Assembly: GCA_009908885.1 (NCBI GenBank)
Contig: JAAAOL010000129.1
Span: 1-22,404 of the forward strand
Length of the DNA stretch: 22,404 bases
Reading direction: 5' to 3'
Origin: Bacteroidota bacterium
GTDB lineage: Bacteria > Bacteroidota > Rhodothermia > Rhodothermales > JAAAOL01
The position numbers and the translations under genes are program-made. The notes under the pieces are model-generated. The model was not told where the DNA came from. It made no database searches and was given only the letters and a program-made list of their open reading frames with translations. Within the stretch, counting starts at the first letter, position 1; each line of letters starts with the position of its first letter. This document shows, one piece after another, positions 6,374-15,672 of the stretch.

Positions 6374-8209
6374 CTACGAATTCATCGTGATGAGGAACTC
6401 GTCGTTGTCCTTGGTGCCGCGCATCTTGTCCAGCAGGAACTCCATGGCCTTGATGGGCTCCATGTCGGCCAGGAGCTTGCGCAGGATCCAGATGCGGCTC
6501 ATCTTGGCCTCCGGAATCAGCAGCTCCTCGCGGCGCGTGCCGCTCATCACCACGTTGACGGCGGGGAAGATGCGGCGGTCGGCCATCTGGCGGTTCAGGA
6601 CCAGTTCCATGTTGCCAGTGCCCTTGAACTCCTCGAAGATGACCTCGTCCATCCGGCTGCCGGTGTCGATGAGGGCCGTGCCGATGATGGTCAGCGAGCC
6701 GCCTTCCTCGACGTTGCGGGCCGCGCCGAAGAACTTCTTCGGGCCCCGCAGCGCGCCCGCCTCGATGCCGCCGGAGAGCGTCCGCCCGGTGTCCGGGGCG
6801 ACGGTGTTGTGGGCGCGGGCGAGGCGCGTGATCGAGTCGAGCAGGATGACGACGTCCTGCTTGCTCTCGACGAGGCGCTTGGCCTTCTCCAGCACGATGT
6901 TGGACACCTCGACGTGGCGCTCGGCCTCCTGGTCGAACGTCGAGGCGATGACCTCGCCGTTCACGTGCCGCTCCATGTCGGTCACCTCCTCCGGACGCTC
7001 GTCGACGAGCAGGATGATGAGGTAGACCTCCGGGTGGTTCTCGGAAATCGCGTTGGCGATCTTCTGGAGCAGGACCGTCTTGCCGGTCTTGGGCTGGGCC
7101 ACGATGAGCCCGCGCTGCCCCTTGCCGATGGGCGAGAACAGGTCGAGGATGCGCGTCTCGTAGACGGACGACTTGGTCTCCAGGTTCAGGTGCTCCTCGG
7201 GATAGAGCGGCGTGAGGTAATCGAACCCCTGCCGGTCCTCGATGATGCCGGGTTCACGACCGTTGATGGTGTTGACCTGGATGAGGGCGAAGAACCGCTC
7301 GCCCTCCTTGGGCGGGCGCACCTCGCCTTTCACCGTATCGCCCAGGCGCAGGCCGAAGCGCTTGACCTGCGACGGCGAGACGTAGATGTCGTCCGGGCTG
7401 GGCAGGTAGTTGTACTCCGGGGAGCGCAGGAAGCCGTACCCGTCGGGCAGCACCTCCAGCACGCCGACCTTCTCGATCATGCCGTCGAGGTCGGTCTTGT
7501 TGGGGTCGTGCTCGGCCATGTAGTCCGGGCGGCCTTCGTAGACGCGGCGGCGGTCGTCGCGGCGGTTGTCGCGCTTGTTGCGGCGCCCGCGGTTGTTGCG
7601 TCCGCTGCGGCGGTCGCTGCGGGTATCTTTGCCACGGTCGCTTTGATCTTGGTCGCGCATGGAGGACGAGGAGTCTGAGTCGCGGTCGTTCGTGGAGGTG
7701 GAGTCGGAGGAGGAAGCCTTCCCCCTGGAGCCCTCGTCGCGGCTGCGCGACGGGCTCTTGGACGGCTTGCTCTCGGAGGACGTACTCTTGCTTTCGGAGG
7801 ACGCGCTTTCCGGGGACGTGCGCTGGGAGCGATCGTCGCCGCTCCGGCGTTTGCCCGAGCGCTGCTTGCGCGAGGAGCGGTCCCGGCGGTCGTCGCTGGC
7901 GTCCGAGCGATCCTGCTGGGACGCAGGCGCATCGTCGCTGGACTTGGAGGACGCGTCGCTGGACGCCGCCTCCTTGCCGTTCTGGCCCTTACCGTTCTGG
8001 GATGACTGGTCGCCCTGCGCGTCGCCATTGCTTTTCGAGGAGGGGCGTCGGCGCTTCGAGCCGCCCGTGGCGGCCTCTTCGGCCTGGGCTTCGAGAATGC
8101 GGTAGATGAGGTCCTGCTTGCGCAGGCTCGAATATCCACTCAGACCGAGCTCGCGGGCAAGGTCTTTCAGTTCGGACAATTTCTTGTCCTGGAGGTCAGC
8201 AATCTTCAT
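6374..8209 (-). CDS. rho: Transcription termination factor Rho
   Basis: A 611-residue hexameric RNA helicase that ends transcription. The SAP-like Rho N domain is at 1-45. Residues about 46-225 form a disordered Ser/Asp/Arg/Gln-rich insertion, acidic then strongly basic (RRSGRNNRGRRNKRDNRRDDRR region), as in Rho of Bacteroidota and some actinobacteria. The RNA-binding cold-shock-like domain is at 245-318 (GVLEVLPDGYGFLRSPEYNY). The RecA-type ATPase has Walker A PKTGKT (Lys377), a DSITRLARAHN segment at Walker B/R-loop and a conserved C-terminus. The longest frame begins 44 codons upstream in GC-rich sequence. ATG 8209 opening MKIADLQDKKLSELKDLA matches the normal Rho N start. The insertion likely adds RNA affinity or phase separation, known for other large Rho proteins; here that is inference. 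Confidence 0.97.
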   Translation of the reverse strand: MKIADLQDKKLSELKDLARELGLSGYSSLRKQDLIYRILEAQAEEAATGGSKRRRPSSKSNGDAQGDQSSQNGKGQNGKEAASSDASSKSSDDAPASQQDRSDASDDRRDRSSRKQRSGKRRSGDDRSQRTSPESASSESKSTSSESKPSKSPSRSRDEGSRGKASSSDSTSTNDRDSDSSSSMRDQDQSDRGKDTRSDRRSGRNNRGRRNKRDNRRDDRRRVYEGRPDYMAEHDPNKTDLDGMIEKVGVLEVLPDGYGFLRSPEYNYLPSPDDIYVSPSQVKRFGLRLGDTVKGEVRPPKEGERFFALIQVNTINGREPGIIEDRQGFDYLTPLYPEEHLNLETKSSVYETRILDLFSPIGKGQRGLIVAQPKTGKTVLLQKIANAISENHPEVYLIILLVDERPEEVTDMERHVNGEVIASTFDQEAERHVEVSNIVLEKAKRLVESKQDVVILLDSITRLARAHNTVAPDTGRTLSGGIEAGALRGPKKFFGAARNVEEGGSLTIIGTALIDTGSRMDEVIFEEFKGTGNMELVLNRQMADRRIFPAVNVVMSGTRREELLIPEAKMSRIWILRKLLADMEPIKAMEFLLDKMRGTKDNDEFLITMNS

Positions 8210-8574
8210 GTACTGCTGGCATCGGTTAAGGTGAAACCTAGCATCGGAGAAAAAACGATGGGCCGGTCGGGCCGAGTGCGTGCTGGCGGTAGGACCGATG
8301 GGGCGCAAGGGCTGCGCGCCATACGCGGGGAGCGGGGGCACCGAGGGATGGCGCCTGCTCAGTGAGCGACCAGCGGTGTGGCTGGAGGATCCAGCCGGAA
8401 GGTGGGCCTGCGAACAGAGAGGAGCGGGTGTGGGCTACTCTTCACGGGGGCGTGGTGCCCGGAATGCACTATGGACCAGCCCGACGAAATATCACCAGCT
8501 TGCACGCACGAACCAATCGGAGGGTTCATACCCCCGCCGAAATTTCACGAATGCGCCACGGATATCCGTTCGGC
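8210..8574 (-). promoter_or_regulatory. Leader/promoter region of rho with several hairpins
   Basis: 365 bp with no credible gene between folC and rho. On the minus strand, TAGGTTTC (8240 down to 8233) is a near match to the Bacteroidota -7 element but lies only 24 bp from the start codon. Structures visible: a perfect 7-bp stem GGCTGGA/TCCAGCC with a 3-base loop (8380-8396); GCGCA/TGCGC (8303-8317); a GGCC/GGCC stem (8261-8273) followed on the minus strand by six T (8255-8250), a weak intrinsic terminator; and CATCG/CGATG (8242-8260), which overlaps the A/T tract. The last two share the tract and could be alternative folds. Rho genes are often autoregulated by attenuation, so this could be an attenuator, by inference. 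Confidence 0.35.
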
Positions 8575-9885
8575 TCAGCCGCCAGCGGGGGCGTCCAGGG
8601 TGCGCAGCACGCGCCCGACGATCTGGTGTGAGCCGGTGACGAGTAAAGCATCGACCGGGCCCGCAGCCTGCTTAAATGCCTGCACGGGATCGTCAGCATC
8701 CACGCGCTGCACGGCCGCCCCTTCGCTGGTCAGCAGCGCGCGCAGCTCGGACGGTGGGACGCCGCGGGGGCTGTCCAGCGCGACGACGTGCACCTGCGCC
8801 CCGGCAGCCGCCAGCAGCCGCCCGATGCTACATACGTCTTTATCCCGCATCAGCCCGATCATCACGTGCAGCGTGCCCGCCGGCGGCATCGCCTCGCGCA
8901 GGAACGCCAGCGCCGCCGCGATGCCGTCCGGGTTGTGGGCCACGTCGGCCACGATGAGCGGCGCCTCCTGCACCACCTCCAGCCGCCCCCGGAGTCCGGC
9001 CCGCTGCCGCACGTCGCGCAGACCGGTGCGCACCACCGCTTCGGTCAGGCGCTCCTCGGGCCACACCAGCTCTGCCGCACGGACGGCCAGCAGCGCATTC
9101 GTCGCCTGATGCTCCCCCGTCAGCCCGACCTCCAACTGCTCGTAGCGCCGATGGGGCGTCGTCGCATCCAGGACGAGGCGACCCGGCTCCACGACACAGG
9201 CGTGCTGGGCTACGTCCTCTTGCAGCACGTGGAGCGGCGCGTTTCGGTCGGCAGCCACCGCGCGCACCACGTCCAGCGCCTCGCCTGCAGTGACGGCGGT
9301 GAGCACGGGCACCTCGGGCTCGATGATGCCCGCCTTCTCCCGGGCGATCTGCGCCAGCGTGTCGCCCAACAGGTCGGTGTGGTCCAGGCCGATGTGGGTG
9401 ATGATCGCGAGGCGCGGCTGGAGGACGTTGGTGGCGTCGAGGCGCCCGCCGAGGCCCACCTCCACCACGGCGGCATCGACCTCGCGCTCGGCGAAGTACA
9501 GAAAGCTGAGCGCCGTCGTCGCCTCGAAGAAGCTGGGGGCGAGGTCGTCCATCGCCGCCCGGAAGCGCCCTACGGCGTCAGCGAGCCAGTCGTCGGGCGC
9601 GGGCACGCCGTCGAGGCGGAGGCGCTCGTTCAGGCGGACGAGGTGCGGCGACGTGTGCAGCCCGATGCGCAGCCCGGCCGCCGTGCCGATCGCGCTCAGC
9701 AGCGACGCCGTCGACCCTTTGCCGTTCGTCCCGGCCACGTGCACGCTCGGAAACGACGCGTGCGGATCGCCCATCGCCGCCAGCAGCGCCCGCATGCGCT
9801 CCAGGCCCGGCTTGAAGGCCGCGGCGCCCTGGTCGGCGAAGCGGGGCAGCGCGTGGAGGTATGCGACGGCTGCCTCGACGGTCAT
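8575..9885 (-). CDS. folC: Bifunctional folylpolyglutamate synthase/dihydrofolate synthase
   Basis: A 436-residue Mur-ligase-family enzyme that joins glutamate to dihydropteroate and adds further glutamates to folates, in the cytoplasm, using ATP. Diagnostic segments: P-loop GTNGKGST (52-59), SPHLVRLNERLRLDG, FFEATTALSFLYFAE, VEVGLGGRLDATN, and ITHIGLDHTDLLGDTLAQIA with REKAGI, whose Lys is the usual carbamylation site. Further on are GLRGRLE and DVAHNPDG at the ADP-binding C-terminal domain. Length is normal. Its ATG overlaps the stop of the upstream M20 gene by 4 bp (ATGA), so translation is probably coupled. The 3' end is followed by the rho leader. Confidence 0.95.
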   Translation of the reverse strand: MTVEAAVAYLHALPRFADQGAAAFKPGLERMRALLAAMGDPHASFPSVHVAGTNGKGSTASLLSAIGTAAGLRIGLHTSPHLVRLNERLRLDGVPAPDDWLADAVGRFRAAMDDLAPSFFEATTALSFLYFAEREVDAAVVEVGLGGRLDATNVLQPRLAIITHIGLDHTDLLGDTLAQIAREKAGIIEPEVPVLTAVTAGEALDVVRAVAADRNAPLHVLQEDVAQHACVVEPGRLVLDATTPHRRYEQLEVGLTGEHQATNALLAVRAAELVWPEERLTEAVVRTGLRDVRQRAGLRGRLEVVQEAPLIVADVAHNPDGIAAALAFLREAMPPAGTLHVMIGLMRDKDVCSIGRLLAAAGAQVHVVALDSPRGVPPSELRALLTSEGAAVQRVDADDPVQAFKQAAGPVDALLVTGSHQIVGRVLRTLDAPAGG

Positions 9886-11093
9886 GGCCCCTCCCCGGTC
9901 TGCGCCACGCCCCAGCGCCAGGCCAGATACGCCATGAAGCCCGCCCCGACGCGCAGCGCGTCTTCGTCCACCGTGAAGCGCGGCGTGTGCAGTCCGTGCG
10001 TGATGCCCTCAGCCTCGTTGCGCGTGCCCAGCCGGTACATCGTCCCGGGGCACTCCCGCAGGTAATACGCAAAGTCCTCGCTCGCAAACCACGGGTCGAG
10101 GTCGACGGTGCGCTCGGGGCCGACGTAGTCGAGCGCCGCCGCCCGCGTGAGGTCCGTCGGCGCCGGGTGGTTGTAGAGCGCCGGGTAGCCGACGTCGATC
10201 CGCACGTCCGCCTCGGCGCCGTGGGCCCGGGCCGTCTGTTGCACGGTGCGCCGGATCAGGTCGTGCGCCCGCTCGCGCCAGGCTTCGTCCATCGCGCGGA
10301 AGGTGCCTTCCATGTGGACCGCCTCGGGCAGGACGTTCGTCGCCCCGTCCGCCACCACCTTGCCGAGCGACAGGATGCTGGGCACGTCCGGCGGGCAGTG
10401 GCGGCTGACGATGCTCTGCAGCGCCACCACGATCTGCGCGGCCACGAGCACCGCGTCGGCCCGTAGCGTGTGCGGCTCGGCGGCGTGCCCGCCCTCGCCG
10501 TGCACCGTGATGAACACCTCGTCGGCGGAGGCCATGTACATGCCGGGGCGGACGCCGATGTGGCCCGCTTCCAGCTCCGGCATCACGTGCTGCCCGAAGA
10601 CGGCTTCCGGCGCTCTGTGCCCGTCGGCGGCCAGCACGCCCGCGTCGATCATGGCCGGGGCGCCGCCGGGAAGGCGCTCCTCGCTGGGCTGAAACAGCAG
10701 GCGGACGGTGCCGTGCACCCGGTCGCGCAGGCGATGCAGGATCATGGCCGTGCCCAGCAGCGAGGCCGTGTGGGCGTCGTGCCCGCAGGCGTGCATCTTG
10801 CCGGGCCGCTTCGAGGCGAAGTCGAACGTGTTGGCCTCCTGGATCGGCAGCGCGTCCATGTCGGCGCGCAGCAGCACCGTCGGGCCGGGGTGGCCGCCGT
10901 CGAGCGTGGCGACGACGCCCGTCTCGGCGAGACCCGTCTGCACGTCGAGCCCGAGCGGACGCAGCGTCTCGGCCACGAGGCGGGCCGTCTCGTGCTCCTC
11001 GAAGGCCAGCTCGGGGTGCGCGTGGATGGTGCGGCGCAGGCGGACGACCTCGGGAAAGACCGCCTCGGCCTGCGCTTTGATGGAATCGACCAT
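9882..11093 (-). CDS. M20D-family amidohydrolase (N-acyl-amino-acid deacylase type)
   Basis: A 403-residue metal-dependent amidohydrolase that releases amino acids from N-acylated or amide-linked forms. The family includes hippurate hydrolase, N-acetyl-diaminopimelate deacetylase and IAA-conjugate hydrolases, and I cannot choose between them. Landmarks: HPELAFEEHET near the start, HACGHDAHT (101-109, metal ligands Cys103 and His105), FQPSEE (catalytic/metal Glu138-139, often QPAEE), the lid motif GEGGHAAEPH and the last metal His in EGITHGLHTPRF. No signal peptide, so it is cytoplasmic. It is downstream of the M28 aminopeptidase by 93 bp and overlaps folC by 4 bp. A link to folate breakdown (p-aminobenzoyl-glutamate cleavage is done by related M20 enzymes) is possible but not shown. 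Confidence 0.92.
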   Translation of the reverse strand: MVDSIKAQAEAVFPEVVRLRRTIHAHPELAFEEHETARLVAETLRPLGLDVQTGLAETGVVATLDGGHPGPTVLLRADMDALPIQEANTFDFASKRPGKMHACGHDAHTASLLGTAMILHRLRDRVHGTVRLLFQPSEERLPGGAPAMIDAGVLAADGHRAPEAVFGQHVMPELEAGHIGVRPGMYMASADEVFITVHGEGGHAAEPHTLRADAVLVAAQIVVALQSIVSRHCPPDVPSILSLGKVVADGATNVLPEAVHMEGTFRAMDEAWRERAHDLIRRTVQQTARAHGAEADVRIDVGYPALYNHPAPTDLTRAAALDYVGPERTVDLDPWFASEDFAYYLRECPGTMYRLGTRNEAEGITHGLHTPRFTVDEDALRVGAGFMAYLAWRWGVAQTGEGP

Positions 11094-11114
11094 AGAACCC
11101 TCGATGACGAACGA

Positions 11115-11147
11115 AAGGGACGATGCACGCGTGGCGCATCGCCCCTT
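11115..11147 (-). other. Inverted repeat between the M28 and M20 genes
   Basis: AAGGG-A-CGATGC (11115-11126) faces GCATCG-C-CCCTT (11136-11147): an 11-pair stem with one mismatch and a 9-base loop. Outside it ACGAACG (about 11108-11114) is repeated inverted as CGTTCGT near 11166-11175. On the minus strand the stem is followed by TTTCGTTCG, a poor U-tract. It could be a partial terminator or an RNA-processing stem that sets the ratio of the secreted M28 enzyme to the downstream genes. Confidence 0.45.
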
Positions 11148-11186
11148 CCAACGTCGAATCCCTGACGTTCGTTCGTGCCGCCGCGT

Positions 11187-12944
11187 CTAGTTAAAGCCGG
11201 TGCCCGAGACGGCGGGCGGCGCGTCCTGGTTGGCCACCTGCCACGCCGTCGCGAAGATGAGCCGCGAAATCTGCTGGAGGCGGTCGTAGCGGACCTTGTG
11301 CGCCTCGTCGCCGGGCTGGTGGTAGTCCTCGTGCGTGCCGGTGAAGAAGAAGACGAACGGGATGCCGTGCTTGCCGAAGTTCCAGTGGTCGGAGCGGCGG
11401 TAGAACTGGTTCGGGTCGTCCTTCGAGTTGAAACGCTCGTTCAGCGTAATGTCGAGCCCCGTGGCCTCGTTGACGCCCACCGTCAGATCGTGCAGCTCCT
11501 GCGAGATGAGGCGCGAGCCGATGACGTAGACGTACTTCTCCTTCGTGGCCGGGTCCGGATAGGTCGGGTCCACGCGCCCGATCATGTCGATGTTGAGATT
11601 GGTCACCGTCTGGTCGAGCGGCAGGACGGGCTCCACGTCGGCGTAGTATTCCGAGCCGAGGAGGCCCTTCTCTTCGCCCGAGACGTGGAGGAGCAGGATG
11701 GAGCGGCGCGGGCCGTGGCCATCTCGCTTCGCCTGCATGAACGCCTCGGCCATCTCCAGCATCGCCACGTTGCCGGAGCCGTCGTCGTCGGCGCCGTTGT
11801 TGATCTGGTCGCCCTCGGCCGTCGGGTCGATGCCGATGTGGTCGTAGTGCGCCGAGAGGACGACGACCTCGTCTTTCAGCGCGGGATCGCTGCCCTCGAT
11901 GAAGGCCAGCACATTCTCGCTGCTCGTCTCGACCGTCTCCCGGGCGATCTCGCTCTGCAGCGTCGTCTCCGGCACCTCCAGGACGACCGGCTCCCGCGTG
12001 TCGTCGATCTGCGCTTTGAGTGCCGCGACGGTCTGACCCGACGGCGCAAGCAGCTGATCAGCGAAGGCGGTCGAGACGGTGTAAGCCGGCGGGAACGGAC
12101 GCCCGCTGCTGCCCGCCTCCAGCGAGAGGCGGCCCAGGCTCTGCTTTGCGGCCTCGGCCCGTTCGGCGGCCGCCGCGGCCACGTCCTCGCCCATCGGCCC
12201 CACGTCGCCCACGATGAGGAGCCCGGCAGGGGCGCCCTCGCCAAAGGCCGCCCGCCACTTGCGGAAGGGCCGCTCCGTCCACGTCGAGGGCGCGCCGTCC
12301 GCCGTCAGCAGACTCGTCGTGTCCGCCGCCATCGGCTCGTCGCGCAGCATGAGGACCCATTTGCCCGTCAGGTCGATGCCCTGCTCGCGGAGCGCGGCGT
12401 AGTCGTCGTAGCCCAGCTCAGAATCGCCGATGCCGTAGCCCGCGAAGACGATGCCGCCGCTCGACTGATCCATCGTGCCGAACGACAGCAGGAAGTCCTC
12501 GCTCGGGGCGTCCAGCGTGGCGGTATGCGTCGTCGTCGCGTCGCCGGTCGTGAGCGTGAGCGTCGCCCCCGCGAAGCGCTGCCCGTAGAGCGGAAAGGGC
12601 TGGAAGTAGGCCGCGGGCGCGTCCGGGTCGTCCGGCGCGGCGGTGCCCTTCGGCGCGACGCCCATCTTGCGGTACTGCGCCGCCAGGTACTCCGCCGCCA
12701 GCTTCTGCCCGCGCGTGGCCGTCTCGCGCCCTTCGAACAGGTCCGACGCGAACAGGTAGAGGTGCGCCTTCAGGTCGGACTCGGTGATGGTCTGCTGGTA
12801 CTGTTGGACGAGCGCCGGTTGGTCGAGGGCCGTCGGCGTCGGCGGCGGGTCGAGGGGCTGCTCGGCCTGGGCGAAGGCGGGGTGGGCGCTCAGGAGCACC
12901 ACGATGAGTGCGAGCAGCCCGCACCGGAGGGGACGTAGCGACAT
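11187..12944 (-). CDS. Secreted M28-family zinc aminopeptidase with PA-like insert
   Basis: A 585-residue exported peptidase that would remove N-terminal residues from peptides outside the cytoplasm. It starts with a Sec signal peptide (cleavage likely after AFA, residue 25). The M28 core carries the two-zinc ligand set in order: His366 in AHYDH, Asp at about 383-385 in NNGADDDGSG, the Glu pair at 424-425 in SGEEKGL, Asp453 in NIDMIGR and His542 in EDYHQPGD. Between the N-terminal helices and the catalytic core is an insert of about 200 residues (about 130-330) with a protease-associated (PA) domain look, including GIVFAGYGIGDSELGYDDYA and GKWVLMLRDEP. The PA domain may gate substrates. No C-terminal sorting tag. 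The gene is first in a run with the M20 gene and folC. Confidence 0.93.
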   Translation of the reverse strand: MSLRPLRCGLLALIVVLLSAHPAFAQAEQPLDPPPTPTALDQPALVQQYQQTITESDLKAHLYLFASDLFEGRETATRGQKLAAEYLAAQYRKMGVAPKGTAAPDDPDAPAAYFQPFPLYGQRFAGATLTLTTGDATTTHTATLDAPSEDFLLSFGTMDQSSGGIVFAGYGIGDSELGYDDYAALREQGIDLTGKWVLMLRDEPMAADTTSLLTADGAPSTWTERPFRKWRAAFGEGAPAGLLIVGDVGPMGEDVAAAAAERAEAAKQSLGRLSLEAGSSGRPFPPAYTVSTAFADQLLAPSGQTVAALKAQIDDTREPVVLEVPETTLQSEIARETVETSSENVLAFIEGSDPALKDEVVVLSAHYDHIGIDPTAEGDQINNGADDDGSGNVAMLEMAEAFMQAKRDGHGPRRSILLLHVSGEEKGLLGSEYYADVEPVLPLDQTVTNLNIDMIGRVDPTYPDPATKEKYVYVIGSRLISQELHDLTVGVNEATGLDITLNERFNSKDDPNQFYRRSDHWNFGKHGIPFVFFFTGTHEDYHQPGDEAHKVRYDRLQQISRLIFATAWQVANQDAPPAVSGTGFN

Positions 12945-13068
12945 GGGGGATAGAGAAAGGTGGAACGATGACGAGGGATGCGGTGGGCGGCGTTCGGCCT
13001 ACGGCGGGGACAGGGAGAAGATTCAGCCCTGCCCGGCGGCGCTGTGCGGGATCCCCTCGGCGTTCGCG
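12945..13068. other. Short gap between histidine kinase and M28 genes
   Basis: 124 bp of GC-rich sequence that must carry both the end of the kinase message and the start signals for the M28 gene. No T-tailed hairpin, no good -10 or -7 element and no Shine-Dalgarno site stand out, so read-through from the kinase cannot be excluded. Confidence 0.3.
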
Positions 13069-15402
<2,334 letters not shown>

Positions 15403-15472
15403 GCAGTCAGGATCGCCCGTATCGAGGGCAGCCGTCGGGTGGGTGGGAGAGTGCGCGTGCACTCGGGGGCGC

Positions 15473-15487
15473 CTCACTGCCAGTGAG
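15473..15487. promoter_or_regulatory. Palindrome CTCACTG-c-CAGTGAG upstream of the kinase gene
   Basis: A perfect 7-bp inverted repeat with a 1-base centre, about 70-85 bp upstream of the kinase start codon on the minus strand. Size and position suit a dimeric regulator's operator, but no -10/-35 or -7/-33 pair can be placed confidently beside it. Confidence 0.35.
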
Positions 15488-15610
15488 CACGATCGTCCCT
15501 CGGAGATGCGGCCAGCGCGAGGCCAACCTACTGAAAAAGGTCCACTAAATCTTCGATGCCGGGCGTACATCGGGGAAGTATCGTACGGGCGGGGCGGGCC
15601 TTAACAGCAG

Positions 15611-15640
15611 AGGGCCCCGGCGTCTCCATGCCGGAGCCCT
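15611..15640 (-). terminator. Strong hairpin after the S9 peptidase gene
   Basis: AGGGC (15611-15615) and CCGGC (15617-15621) pair with GCCGG (15630-15634) and GCCCT (15636-15640), with one opposed mismatch and an 8-base loop. It lies about 30 bp past the S9 stop codon on the minus strand. The tail there is TCTGCTGTT, only moderately U-rich, so it may act as a terminator or as a 3'-end stabiliser separating the S9 and kinase units. Confidence 0.6.
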
Positions 15641-15672
15641 CGCGTGCGCTGTGCTTTGTGCTGAGGGTGCGG

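Noticed and set aside
8518..8540. A GGGTTC...CCC stretch resembling a tRNA T-arm
   Set aside because: The loop lacks the invariant A58 equivalent and no acceptor, D or anticodon stems can be folded around it.
11175..12938. 587-codon plus-strand frame opposite the M28 peptidase
   Set aside because: Same kind of antisense shadow; Arg/Val/Leu-rich and without motifs.
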